NCBI GenBank assembly: GCA_033964015.1
Contig: CM066921.1
Location: 24,409,355-24,473,354 of the forward strand
DNA: 64,000 nucleotides
Origin: Scolanthus callimorphus
Taxonomy: Eukaryota; Cnidaria; Anthozoa; Actiniaria; Edwardsiidae
Direction: 5' to 3'
Below, in pieces: positions 1 through 10,560 of this stretch (within the stretch, counting starts at the first letter, position 1; every line of letters begins with the position of its first letter). The notes under the pieces were generated by a model. That model had not been told where the DNA came from. It saw only the letters and a program-made list of their open reading frames with translations, and did not search any database. Both the position numbers and the translations under genes were made by a program.

Positions 1-659
1 TATTCAAAATTTCTCGTTCATTGTATTGCCAGCGCGTGCGTGTATTTGTCAACAAAACACGTAATAAAAATCCCTAACCCATAATTACTATTCACCAAAT
101 CGACGGAGATCCAATTCCGCGCACTCTGATTGGCTTCTTAAACTCGGCATATCATAGGGTAATCACTAATATTGCGTCGCGCGCGGGTTTGGTGTTATCG
201 CAAACTTTTCTGCGCAATCTTGATAAAAATTTCATATTTTATCCAATCGGTTTGATGGACACTAAAACAACTTTTCCCCTCAGGGTCGATGGATATATGG
301 CAGTGGTAGGATATATGCGTACCTCAACGCTTTGCGTCCCAGTTTGTATTTTTCATACACGTATGCCTGACAAGGGAGGGCATGAGCTGCCCTCTCGAAA
401 CAGGCCTGTAGTAAAACGTGAGATGAGACTTTGTGTTGTCTCTCCTGTGTCGCGTAAGCTTAGCTCTCCCGTGTTGAGCGCTAAATATTCCTAAAATAAT
501 ATATAATTATTTCTATCTATCTATCTATCTTATTTCTATAGCGCGACTTCCTCAAAAGCCTACCCTTCTCCCCTTCGTCCACTACACAAGGGCAGAAACA
601 TTCTGAATTTACTGCGATTTTCATAATTCTGCGAACTAATGCGCTTTATTGTTATTGTT
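1..659. other. Intergenic, no gene seen
   Basis: No exon with recognisable protein similarity is visible. A short (CTAT)n microsatellite lies at about 513-530. The end (about 608-640) resembles the end of the MITE at 62640-62935, so part of this stretch is probably old repeat. Confidence 0.5.
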
Positions 660-1477
660 TATTTATTTATTGCTCGGAGCGAGCGTAGCGAGCGGAGAGC
701 AAGTCTATTCTTGCCGTTACATGCGTGAGAGGTGATTTTTCATGTCCACAAAATCATCTACCCCCTCTCAAAAGTGAGGTCAGCGGTCGATATATGCGCC
801 GTACATGCGCGAGATGTTAGTATAGACAATGTTCATGTCCATATGCATTCTTGACGTTGTTCAAATGACATTTGACCTCAGAGTTCGCGTTTTCGATAAC
901 TGACACGTAGTTTTAATTACGATCGAGCAATGTTTATCAGAATTCAGCTAGGGTGTTCATTAGGCTTACGGGTTTCCAGTTGGTCAAGCAAACAAGTGAA
1001 AATTGTGAAAATTATCAAAGGACAAGGTTCACAATTTGTGTTAGCGCTAGTCCATAGTAGGTCAAGAAATATTGAAGTCTTACTTTGAGATACTTTGCTT
1101 ACATTTCTGTTCATGCTGACGTTGGCACTTAGCGGGAGCTACACCTAGTCAATGCAAGATTTAGCTTTTATCTAAACCTCTCGAGACCACTCAAAGTGAT
1201 GCCCGTAAATTTGTGAGACCGATAACTTAGCTGAGCAAGTGAGCAACCGTCATATTCGATTTAGCTTACAACGAAACCCAGCTCTTACAGCTGTCAACCA
1301 GACCGTTCCGAACTAGATCTAGGCGCCCGAGAGAAATTCAATATTTGTAGATAAAACCCCCAAAACATTTCCGGCAGAAACTGCACCTTTACAGTCTACA
1401 ACATTTCAACGATACCTCATTGTCTGATTTTACTGCCATAGCTCCGAGCATTCCCATATCTTTCAGGTATTTCTAGT
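660..1477. repeat. Tandem duplication, copy 1
   Basis: This copy runs from a TTTATTTATTTATTGCTCGG start to a CATATCTTTCAGGTATTTC end and is repeated immediately at 1478-2366. The two copies are nearly identical over most of their length and differ by small indels. Both contain the palindromic run GAGCGTAGCGAGCGG near the left edge. No coding capacity is recognised. Confidence 0.8.
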
Positions 1478-2366
1478 TTATTTATTTATTGCTCGGAGCG
1501 AACGTAGCGAGCGGAGAGCAAGTCTATTCTTGCCGTTACATGCGTGAGAGGTGATTTTTCATGTCTTTTTCATGTCCACAAAATCATCTACCCCCTCTCA
1601 AAAGTGAGGTCAGCGGTCAATATATGCGCCGTACATGCGCGAGATGTTAGTATAGACAATTTTCATGTCCCGGTAGCAATGTTCATGTCCATATGCATTC
1701 TTGACGTTGTTCAAATGACATTTGACCTCAGAGTTCGCGTTTTCGATAACTGACACGTAGTTTTAATTACGGTCGAGCAATGTTTATCAGAATTCAGCTA
1801 GGGTGTTCATTAGGCTCGCTGGTTTCCAGTTGGTCAAGCAAACAAGTGAAAATTGTGAAAATTATTAAAGGACAAGGTTCACAATTTGTGTTAGCGCTAG
1901 TTCCATAGTAGGTCAAGTACGCGAAATATTGAAGTCGTACTTTGAGATACTTTGCTTACATTTCTGTTCATGCTGACGTTGGCACTTAGCGGGAGCTACA
2001 CCTAGTCAATGCAAGATTTAGCTTTTAAATCTTAGCTCTCTTAGATTTAGCTCTAAACCTCTCGGGACCACTCAAAGTGATGCCCGTAAATCCCGTAAAT
2101 TTGTGAGACCGATAACTTAGCTGAGCAAGTGAGCAACCGTTATATGCTATTTAGCTTGCAACGAAACCCAGCTCTTACAGCTGTCAACCAAACCGTTCTG
2201 AACTAGATATAGGAGCCCGAGAGAAATTCAATATTTGTAGAAAAAAAAACATTTCCAGCTAAAGAAACTACACTTTTACAGTCTACAACATTTCAACGAT
2301 ACCTCATTGTCTGATTTTACTGCCATAGCTCCGAGCATTCCCATATCTTTCAGATATTTCTAGTTT
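1478..2366. repeat. Tandem duplication, copy 2
   Basis: Direct repeat of 660-1477, slightly longer because of small insertions near 1565-1690 and 2025-2100. The high similarity points to a recent local duplication or a two-unit tandem repeat. Open frames in it are not supported as genes. Confidence 0.8.
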
Positions 2367-2449
2367 ATATTTCTGTTTTTTGTATATTTATCTTGGTGTT
2401 ATGCAACTCAGCTTTACCTAGCCTGCTTGCAGGCGGTAGTGGGTGTTTG

Positions 2450-2526
2450 TATCGCGGAAAACCCGGTCCGTTCGATGATTGGGCGCCATCTTGGAATTTT
2501 GAGGCGCGCCCGGGGTTTCCGCGATA
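2450..2526. repeat. Short foldback
   Basis: TATCGCGGAAAACCC at 2450-2464 is matched by its near-complement GGGGTTTCCGCGATA at 2512-2526, giving a stem of about 15 bp around a loop of about 47 bases. The surrounding 2367-2735 holds nothing else recognised. Confidence 0.55.
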
Positions 2527-3165
2527 AAAATAGCCAAATCCATGGAACCCAAAGCCATATATATATTCCACTCCATATAAAGTTCCTAGTCTCTTAAAAC
2601 CAATAAAAACTGCAACCTGAATTTGTGTACCTAAACAGGGCAGCACGTCTTTGCAACATTTCAAGCTCAGCATTATGCACTGTCAAACTCTCACAGACTG
2701 CTCCTGTTTAATGGACATTGCCATCATGTCACCCATAGAGCGGATTTCACATGACCGTCGTGTTTGCAATTGGTTTGCTTTCTCATTGGCTGCTCATTTC
2801 TATCAACCAATCAAATTGCGAACTAATTACAAGCAAGGAATTTGGGGGCAAAGGATCCCTGGAGGAGTAGCACCTTTCTGGTTGGCCAACTAACCTCTGG
2901 CGTCCCAGACTGGTCTCCCCATATCCAGCGCCATGCGAAGCGTAATATAAGGCCAGTCTACCTTCAGCAAGCGGCCTCTCCATCTAGCCTATCGCATGGT
3001 GAAGACCGCACGTTGTGCCTCCTTGTTGGCGCCCCTGGTTTTGCAGAACACGGCGGATCTAGGGGAGAAAACCCCGATAAATAACCCAGCAAGCTGCTGG
3101 CGGTGATGTGAGGAGTTGCGACCCCATCGCCAGAATTCCATCTTCGCATTGTTAAACCTCAAATT

Positions 3166-3822
3166 ATGAGTATTAATGGTAACACAAATCCTATACTTCC
3201 AGTCCCGGGAGTGGACAGGAACCAAGCTTTGGCGGCCGGTGTTGGTCTACCTAATGGAAGAATGCATGACGATGTGCCCTCAAATCCCGTTGGAAGGGGT
3301 ACGTCTGATCACAGCACCAGCTCCAAGGCGCTTTTACGTTGTAGAAAGCCACTAATCATGGCATCTTTCAACGTGTGCACAATTAGACCGGTTGCAAAAA
3401 GAAGTGAGCTCGTATATTGCGCGAGTTCTCACAGTGTTGATATACTAGGTATTCAAGAGCACCGTATATGTCACGACACGCCTATCGAGTCCAATAAAGT
3501 GGAAGATTACCATCTGATAACTACATCAGCCTGGAGAAACGAGGCCCAATCGGCAGTAGGTGGGGTTGGCATGCTTCTCAGCAGCAAGGCCAAGGATTCC
3601 CTCTGCGATGTTCGATCATACTCTTGCCGTGTACTGAGTGCAATGTTCTCCGGCAATCCAGCAACTACAATCATTGTTGCCTATTCGCCAACAAACGTAG
3701 CGGATATGACCGACATGACCGAGTTTTACGAGACCTTGCGCGCAGCGATCCAAGATGTCCCTGCACATAATTTTCTCTCTATCCTGGGTGACTTCAACCA
3801 TACAACTCGTTCTCAAGCCTAG
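3166..3822 (+). pseudogene. LINE endonuclease domain, broken
   Basis: From about residue 64 the frame reads as an APE-type endonuclease (EEP superfamily), with MASFNVCTIR, then DILGIQEHRI, then LGDFN near residue 206. It stops at HTTRSQA. The family's next segment, which would hold the later catalytic residues, is missing. Instead the typical end of the domain (SSLGSDHRVV) appears in a different frame at about 3811-3842. An internal deletion, probably about 200 bp with loss of frame, best explains this. The first 60 or so residues are not conserved and may be leader. Confidence 0.8.
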
Positions 3823-3839
3823 GTTCAGATCATCGTGTC

Positions 3840-6005
3840 GTGAGCATGAGTGTTCGACTCAGCCTTCGGGTTTCTAAATCAAAATCAAAGCGCCCCCGCT
3901 ATGACTGGAAACTTTTTTCCGTTTCCTCAGAGCTGCAGTCTCAGTACAGTGTGGAAGTTCGAAATCGGTTCCACATTCTTGAAGACGAGGAAAGCAGAGA
4001 TCCAACAGCCCGTTATAAAGAATTCATTACAGCTAACGAAGGGGCCACAGAAGCCTGTGTTCCAAAGACAACTCAGCCACGGAAAATCCCACGCTCGAGG
4101 CACCCTGAGGTTGTCATTGCAAGACAGAAACTGGAAGAGGCACAGGCAGCCACTCACGCCAACTCAGTAGCTTCGCCCGAGGCCCAAGCCCAGATTGATG
4201 AAGCTAGGCGCTCCCTCTACAGCACATACGACCGCCTTAAGGCTGCTGAACTAGAGGAAATGCTGGCACGTGTAGAGAGGGCCCATTCGAGTGGCCACCA
4301 TAGCGAGGCCTGGAAAGTAGTAAATGACATCAGCGGGCGCAGGAAGACTGCAGGGGACAGGATAGCAGGTGCTAGTCCCGAGGAACGTGTTTCTAAGTGG
4401 TTCAATCACTTTAAGGTCCTTCTTGGTAGTCCCGCATGTAGTACAGATTCCAGTGTTGATATTCCAGCAATCCTGCAGGATCTGTGTATTGATGATGGTC
4501 CATTTACTATGGAGGAATACGTGCAGGTTAAGAAAGCTCTAAAGTGTGGGAAAGGCACTGGCCCGGATAACATACCAGTAGAAGTCTATAAGCTATGCGA
4601 CCTGGATGATGTTGTATTGGCAATGTGCAACCTAGCTCTGATGAGCGATGGCAAGCCTGACCAGTGGTCACTTTCTGACATTATACCGCTGCCAAAATCT
4701 GGCAACCTCTCGTGCACTGACAACTACCGCGGAATAAGTCTTGCGTGCGTCGTCTCCAAGATGTACAACCGGTTGATCCTCAATCGTCTTCGTGGACCTA
4801 TTGACCCCCACCTTCGGAGTAATCAGAATGGGTTCCGCGAAAATCGATCTACTATCAGCCATATTCTGGCCCTTCGTCGCATACTTGAGGAAGTGCGTAA
4901 GAACAACCTACCCGCTGTCTTGACATTCCTAGACTTTCGGAAAGCCTTTGACTCGATAAATCGCGAGTCAATGTTCAAGATTCTTAAGGCCTATGATGTT
5001 CCACCCAGGCTGCTGAGTGCAATAAAGGCGATGTATTCCAACACACGCGCTCGAGTGATCACCCCTGATGGAGAGTCAGATGAGTTCGAAATCACAACAG
5101 GCGTACTCCAGGGTGACACGCTGGCCCCATTCCTGTTTGTAATTGTGCTGGACTACGCTCTCCGGAAAGCGATCAATGGCAGGGAGCAGGAGCTTGGCTT
5201 CACACTCGCACCACGCAGATCACGCAGATTTCCCGCCAAAGTCCTTACTGATCTGGATTACGCAGACGACATCGTTCTCTTTTCTGATGATGTCTGCCAG
5301 GCGCAGCATCTCTTGTCCCTAGTCGAAGAGGAGTGCTTCAGGATAGGGCTCTCGATCAACAACAAGAAGACCAAAGTCATGTCTTTTAACATCCCGTTCC
5401 TCCCACTGAGGACGAGTGACGGTGCCCCTCTGGAGGAAGTCGCTGATTTTAAGTACCTGGGTTCGTGGGTAAACTCCTCCAGCCATGATATCAAGATCCG
5501 TAAGGCACTCGCTTGGAAAGCGCTTAATGACATGTCCTCCGTCTGGAAGTCCAACCTGACGCGCGAATTAAAAATCAAATTCTTTCGTGCAACCATTGAG
5601 TCCATCCTCTTGTACGGGAGTGAATGCTGGGCATTAACCACCTCTCTCGAGAAATCCCTAGATGGCTGCTACACACGAATGTTAAGGGCCGTCCTTAACG
5701 TCTGTTGGAGTGACCACATCCCGAACCACGTCCTCTACGGTGATCTGCCTAGAATTTCTGACAGGGTGGCCTGCCGCAGACTTGGCCTCGCCGGACATTG
5801 TTACCGCCACGAAGAGCTCACAGCAAATCATCTCGTCTTGTGGGAGCCAACGCACGGCAACCGCCGCCCCGGTCGACCAGCGACAACTATGGTTGACACT
5901 CTCCGGAGCGATACCGGGGCGGCCAATACCACTGAGCTTGGCTCCTGTATGCTCAACAGGAGCGACTGGAGCTCGAGATGCGAGGTTCGGCTGAGGCCGC
6001 CGTAG
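3840..6005 (+). CDS. LINE reverse transcriptase
   Basis: This 721-residue open frame is a non-LTR reverse transcriptase. Visible blocks are GKGTGPDNIP, NYRGISLACV, DFRKAFDSI near residue 365, GVLQGDTLAP near 421, and the catalytic YADD at about 474-477, followed by KTKVMSF and FKYLGSWV. The C-terminal part (RRLGLAGHCYRH, NRRPGRP) is typical of RTE-like elements. The protein would copy element RNA at a nicked target. The frame is intact although the upstream endonuclease is broken, so this copy is probably immobile and fairly young. The start Met is only the first in frame; in an intact element the frame would be fused to the endonuclease. Confidence 0.85.
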   Translation: MSMSVRLSLRVSKSKSKRPRYDWKLFSVSSELQSQYSVEVRNRFHILEDEESRDPTARYKEFITANEGATEACVPKTTQPRKIPRSRHPEVVIARQKLEEAQAATHANSVASPEAQAQIDEARRSLYSTYDRLKAAELEEMLARVERAHSSGHHSEAWKVVNDISGRRKTAGDRIAGASPEERVSKWFNHFKVLLGSPACSTDSSVDIPAILQDLCIDDGPFTMEEYVQVKKALKCGKGTGPDNIPVEVYKLCDLDDVVLAMCNLALMSDGKPDQWSLSDIIPLPKSGNLSCTDNYRGISLACVVSKMYNRLILNRLRGPIDPHLRSNQNGFRENRSTISHILALRRILEEVRKNNLPAVLTFLDFRKAFDSINRESMFKILKAYDVPPRLLSAIKAMYSNTRARVITPDGESDEFEITTGVLQGDTLAPFLFVIVLDYALRKAINGREQELGFTLAPRRSRRFPAKVLTDLDYADDIVLFSDDVCQAQHLLSLVEEECFRIGLSINNKKTKVMSFNIPFLPLRTSDGAPLEEVADFKYLGSWVNSSSHDIKIRKALAWKALNDMSSVWKSNLTRELKIKFFRATIESILLYGSECWALTTSLEKSLDGCYTRMLRAVLNVCWSDHIPNHVLYGDLPRISDRVACRRLGLAGHCYRHEELTANHLVLWEPTHGNRRPGRPATTMVDTLRSDTGAANTTELGSCMLNRSDWSSRCEVRLRPP

Positions 6006-6163
6006 TAAGTAAGTAAGTAAGTAATTACTAGCCAATTGGTTCGGCTCCTGATTGGCTGGGCTGGAAACCATTCAGCAGTAAGTTGTAATTACTCTTGTTT
6101 CTGATTGTCTAGTGATTGCACAATTGCGTTTACTTTCACGACGGTCATCTGAAATCTGCTCTA

Positions 6164-6639
6164 TAGCAAATTCTGGATGTGCTCAACTTGTACTTTTAGA
6201 GTATGATAGGCTTTCTCATACAAGAACCAAAGGCGGATTGGTGTCCCAAATCAAATCGAACATTAAGTCTATTAAAAGAATAATGCCTTTAAATGCAAAA
6301 TATTTCATACAGATTTTACCTTGTTTTCTCATCCAGTTCATAATCACGACGAAAGTTTTCGTGTTTCTCTGCCATTGGCATTAATGCATTGTTGTGTGCT
6401 GCAAACAGTCGAGCTTTTCCATCCACCTTTCTCACGTCAAAGATTTAGTCCATACTCAAGCTTCTCCGATTAACGTTCTTCTTTGAACTTTTGTAAATTC
6501 TTTGGTGTGAAAGAACCAGGAAAACACTTGAAAAACCGGATTTTTTTCATTTTCTCTTCACCGCCATTTTGTAAATGAGGAGAACCCATGATGCTTCGTC
6601 GCTCAAGATAAACCTAGATAATTTCCTAAGCCTCGCTGG
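6164..6639. other. Intergenic, no gene seen
   Basis: AT-rich sequence with no recognisable exon or repeat boundary. Confidence 0.4.
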
Positions 6640-6647
6640 CTTTCGGC

Positions 6648-7087
6648 CCGGGGGGGAACTCCGATATTTTTTAGTCGGGGATGATCGTCGGAAATTTTCA
6701 GTTTCACCCCTAAAAGATACCAAACATGGCGGGCCACGGCGTGGCTCAAACAATTTATTACCATAAAAGATACTCTAAAAGACGAGGTCTTATGTGCCAA
6801 GTAGGCGCGAAGGACACAGCTAACAGGTGAAAGATACCCATCAAGAAATTTCCGTCTTTGTTTCTAATTTATCCTCTTCTCGTCGAATTATCTCTCTTTC
6901 TTACACGGTTTTTTAGAAGCACCATCATGAGAAAAAACAATTTGGACACAGTTTCGAGCCTAAACGATACCAATCTCCCTAAAATTTATTAAAGATCAAG
7001 ATCACCCCTAAAAGAGGTGATTTTAACCCCTAAACGATACGACGATCATCCCCGACCAAAAAATATGGGAGACCCCCCTCCAGGGGG
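6648..7087. mobile_element. hAT-like MITE with 8-bp target duplication
   Basis: Left arm (CCCGGGGGGGAACTCC, then TCGGGGATGATCGTCG) is matched by the inverted right arm (CGACGATCATCCCCGACC to the 3' end). CTTTCGGC occurs at 6640-6647 and again at 7088-7095, an 8-bp target duplication as expected for hAT elements. Internal short repeats resemble CCCCTAAAAGATAC. Confidence 0.75.
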
Positions 7088-7096
7088 CTTTCGGCA

Positions 7097-7152
7097 GCCG
7101 TAGTTCAGTTGGTTGAGCGCCACGTTGCAAGTTGACAGGGTTCGGGTACGGC
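7097..7152 (+). pseudogene. tRNA-like sequence (decayed tRNA or SINE head)
   Basis: GCCGTAG at 7097 pairs with GTACGGC at 7146-7152 (six of seven positions). Between them TAGTTCAGTTGG fits the A box and GGGTTCGGGT resembles a degenerate B box. The 56-nt length is well short of a normal tRNA and no clean anticodon arm forms, so a relic or SINE head is more likely than a working tRNA. The adjacent MITE target duplication ends just before it. Confidence 0.35.
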
Positions 7153-7319
7153 ATTAGGACTTTTTTCTTTTATTAGGAATCGTGCAAGATTAATCGCAGT
7201 GTCGCTAGAAGTTGAAATCGACTGTTGAGTGCGCTAATCGAATCGAAATTGTGCTAACGGCTAACACAAATCCCCATATACCAATACTCCTTCATTTGCG
7301 CTGCGCGCGCATGAATGAG

Positions 7320-7520
7320 TGAAAACTTATCGCTCGCTTTAGAGAAAGCGTAGGAAGCTGACATAGATTGATTGTTTGGGCACTAAGAATTATTTTAAGC
7401 TAAGTATTTTGTTGATATGAGCAATATTTTCGCAATGATTTCACTTCGCATTTGCAGAGTTTATGTGGGGTTTTGTACTTCTTGCCTACTCAACAAAGTG
7501 GCGGCGGAAACCGTGATAAA
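7320..7520. repeat. Dispersed repeat shared with 13.0-13.4 kb
   Basis: The stretch with TCGCTCGCTTTAGAGAAAGC and CTACTCAACAAAGTGGCGGC recurs at 13315-13415 in the same orientation and at 13000-13110 inverted. It is probably part of a foldback or MITE family. No coding content. Confidence 0.6.
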
Positions 7521-7539
7521 AGCCTTTTATACAATTGAT

Positions 7540-8110
7540 TAAAGAAAACGTACTTCCTGAGAAAACGTGTAAGACCTCCTCTTACACTTTAGAAATTTAG
7601 ATGAAATTAATTATTATATTTATAGGGCACAGCTAAAGATTTGATCTCGATGCAACTCTCAAAAGTGATACGTCTTCCTCTTACGGATTTGGAACGCGGA
7701 AAAACTTACTTTTGTTGGTAAAATTGTATAAAAATGGTAATAAGTCAACGAACTTTCATCAAGCCTTTGTTACACTTTGGAAATTTAGAGGATCGCGATA
7801 ATTAAATCTCTTAAAGATACGCCGCTCCTTTTTTATTAAATTGGCGAATAAACAAATAAATAAAAGTGTTGTTCGTTGGCACAGTCGTTACAAGAGCGTT
7901 CCATTCTGTTTGATCAAGATTTAGAACGCGGGAAAATTATTGCTTTTGTTTGTAAAATTCTGTGAAAAATGTTAATGTCAATTTACTTTCAAGCCCGTCC
8001 TCTAAACCTTTAGAAAATTGGAACGCGGTAAAACTTGCTTTTGTTGGTAAAATCCTATAAAAATGACAAATCAACGAACTTTTTTCAAACCTTCTCTTAC
8101 ACAGGAACAA
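7540..8110. repeat. Degenerate tandem modules
   Basis: A module like GCTTTTGTTGGTAAAAT, following an AACGCGG-like motif, recurs at about 7690, 7930 and 8020, and again at about 10085 and 10325. Intervening text (CAACGAACTTT, ACACTTTGGAAATTTAGA) also recurs. This is an old diverged tandem repeat. Confidence 0.5.
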
Positions 8111-8870
8111 TTATAGCGGAACTCCCCGCGCCTCCAAACGTATCATTGAACGTCGCACGAGAAAGCACGGGTATCTACTTCATCGCTGAATGCCATATAG
8201 TCGTCTTCTAATAGAACGATGCATAATCAAACAAAAGGACCATTCATATTCAAAAAAGGCGGCTATTGTGACATTCAGCGATGAAGCATATACCAGAAAG
8301 CAACCCATCCAAGCCAAAATGGAACGTTCAGCGAAAACATCGCAGGCTCATGTTTACGCATGCGCACTTGCGTTTGTGTCGACCCGTGTACACAGCCAAT
8401 CACAGTCCGTCTTGGATCACTGAGCGCGCGCTTCGTCCTCCGCACCCAGCACAGCGCCGCGGCGTTCAGTTTGGACTCCAAACTGTAAAAACTTGTTGCA
8501 TTTTGACGCCAACTCACCCCAAAATACATTGATAATCACAGAGTTGATCTGGATTTTTTAAAGAGGTAAACAGTTAGGGATGCAAGGAGACGAAAGGGAC
8601 TGAACTAATAGCGAAATGGGAAAATATTTGCCATCTCTCTGTTGCTGGGTAGCCCGAGATGAAAGAGAGAATCTATTTTTTCAACTCAATCAATCAATCG
8701 GTCATTTGCAAGTGTAAAATTTCAGGTTAGCAGGTTGGGTAACCATAAATTCCAGGGTGATCAGTTCAGAATTCACTGTCGAAATTCCAGGCCAGGTATC
8801 CCAAGCTGGGCTCCTTAAAAGGGATACATTTGTTATAAGAATAAACCATGTAGAGGGGTGTGTATGAATG
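8111..8870. other. Intergenic, no gene seen
   Basis: Open frames around 8190-8532 lack similarity to anything I know. No splice-flanked exon is apparent. Confidence 0.4.
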
Positions 8871-8871
8871 G

Positions 8872-8912
8872 AGTTCCGCTTTAGCTTTTAGGCATTGCCT
8901 GAATCTATATAT
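8872..8912 (+). repeat. Solo Helentron-like 3' end
   Basis: GGAGTTCCGCTTTAGC is followed by a small hairpin (AGGCA / TGCCT) and the tail TCTATATATTA. The same layout ends the elements at 14109-15074 and 56109-57574, but there the stem sequence is different (TTTAGCCA / TGGCTAAA). Confidence 0.5.
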
Positions 8913-9208
8913 TATTACAGCTGTTTTGAGTATTCTGCGAACTCTCGCGTTCGACTTCCAATGGCGTTCTGGCTTCCGTCAATCAAACTCTCGGGTCTAA
9001 TTTGAGCCTTAGCCAACCGTAAGTTAGGCCATTTGTTTAGAAAAAGATAGTAAAAGATGCTGTGTGTCAGGGCATTTCACTAGGATGGCGAATAACTGAA
9101 TTCTATGTATTCCGAAGAGTTTCAAAGTTTGATTGACGGAAGCCAGAAAGCGCGGGTTTGACGGTTGGAAATCGATCTCGAGAGTTCGCTGAATAAACAG
9201 CTGTAATA
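8913..9208. mobile_element. MITE
   Basis: TTATTACAGCTGTTT at the left matches the complement AAACAGCTGTAATAA at the right, and GCGAACTCTCG matches CGAGAGTTCGC just inside. GGCTTCCGTCAATCAAAC recurs in inverted form and also occurs in the element at 62640-62935. Confidence 0.7.
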
Positions 9209-9303
9209 AGTGCATTTGTAGTATCATAGCGATGATTATCTCAAAAGTGATACTTTACTTTTTCGGAAATGGTGAATAAACTAAGTACTGTTTGCCCACA
9301 CAC

Positions 9304-9447
9304 CGTAGCTAGAAATTTTTGACTGGGGGGGGGGGCAGGCCTTGGTCATTCTTTGTTTTTGCTGGGGAGGCAAGCAGGTTTTTCCCACACTAAAATTTTA
9401 CTTCGCTGGGGGGGGGGGGGGGGGGGGCTATGCTAGCTACGGCCATG
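9304..9447. mobile_element. MITE with poly-G tracts
   Basis: GTAGCTAGAAATTTTTG at the left and TAGCTACGGCC at the right mark a family also seen, reversed, at 26412-26577. Inside are a G run of about 10 and one of nearly 20. Confidence 0.6.
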
Positions 9448-10080
9448 CTTACAAGAGCATCCTTCTACTACCGTTTGCGTTGCGTCGATCTATGAAGTGC
9501 GAATATTTTTTCGCGAAGGTTTACTTTTCTGACTTTTTAAACGTGCACGTTTTGTCGAGAAGTTAGCCTGAGTATCAGGAGGAATTTATTTTTGTGAGAA
9601 AACGAGGGAGGAAAAATTTCTCGCTCTCTGATTGGCTGCATTTTTGAGGCAATTGCACAGCGCAAACGTCGATTCATAGTTCCGACCTGTCATTCAAAGC
9701 CATAGTTACTGTTGTTATGTCCCACAAACAAACCAGGGTTTTCCTTAAAAAAAAAGTCCAAAAATATTCCGATCCCGTTTAGGATTACCAGATATCCTTA
9801 TCTTCAGATGATCTCAGTTTATACTGTCATAAAAGGCAAAAAAGTGCTGCACATCGGACTGATTTCGGAAGTCCTGAAATACTGTTTGTGGGACAAGATC
9901 AGTTCCGAGGGAAAATCTTTCCAGCTCTGATTGGTATCTCCAGATAGCGTGAAATGGCTCCATTGTTTCATCGGAACTATGTCGAACTCTTCAAACTCTT
10001 CAAGGATGGATAGTGCCGCTTCATTAGACTTTATAATAGAAAACTTTCTATTGTTTCGTATTGGAACAGCGCGATCTGAT
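9448..10080. other. Intergenic, no gene seen
   Basis: Opposing open frames at about 9712-9930 and 9819-10163 show no family similarity and no splice sites that link them to neighbours. Confidence 0.4.
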
Positions 10081-10470
10081 CTGTAGCGCGGAAAATCTTG
10101 CTTTTGTTGGTAAAATTCTATAGAAATCAGGGGCGTAGATAGAGGTTTTCGTAAGGTGCGCAAGAGAATTGTCTGATAGACAAAATCATCCGAAAAACAG
10201 AATCAGAAAAAGTATAACAAAGTGAACATTTTAGTACTCAGTTACGTACTGTGCGACTACTCGTTGCTACGCCTCTTGAAATGATTATAACTTTTATCAA
10301 AACATTCTCTGGTCCTTTAGAAATTTTGAACGCGGAAAAACGTGCTTTTGTTAGTATAATTCTATACAAATTATTGTAACGTTTATCAAGACCTCCTCTA
10401 CACTATAGAGTATAGTTGATTTTAATCACGATGCACTTCTCAAAAGTGTGGTAACTTACTAAATAAATAA
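10081..10470. repeat. Degenerate tandem modules, second block
   Basis: Two more copies of the TTTTGTTGGTAAAATTC-like module seen at 7540-8110. Confidence 0.45.
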
Positions 10471-10560
10471 ATAAACAGATGAATACCAGTGCTGTTCATT
10501 GCCCACACACGTACTAGAAGTAATAGCTCAGTTAAGTACTGACATATTGACGTTACTCAC

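Larger units (their letters stand above)
2831..6021 (+). mobile_element. Non-LTR retrotransposon (LINE), RTE-like
   Basis: The element holds an apurinic-type endonuclease remnant, a long reverse-transcriptase frame and a (TAAG)n tail at about 6003-6021 in place of poly(A). The 7-bp sequence TAATTAC flanks it at 2824-2830 and 6022-6028 as a probable target-site duplication. The short-repeat tail and RT sequence suggest the RTE group, but the clade is uncertain. The copy is defective because the endonuclease is internally deleted. It sits inside the MITE 2736-6163. Confidence 0.85.
2736..6163. mobile_element. MITE split by a LINE
   Basis: The terminal inverted repeats are TAGAGCGGATTTCACATGAC at 2736 and its complement ending at 6163 (TCATCTGAAATCTGCTCTA). 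Without the LINE insertion the element would be about 240 bp. The same TIR family, with TA at the outer ends, bounds elements at 21778-21948, 44134-44506 and 61623-61814. Confidence 0.8.

Noticed and set aside
5258..6071. Minus-strand frames inside the LINE
   Set aside because: They are antisense shadows of the reverse transcriptase frame.
9819..10163. 114-residue minus-strand frame as the missing second exon of the CLN3 fragment
   Set aside because: It shares none of the exon 2 landmarks (for example PRYKEFSRAF) and has no matching phase-1 acceptor.
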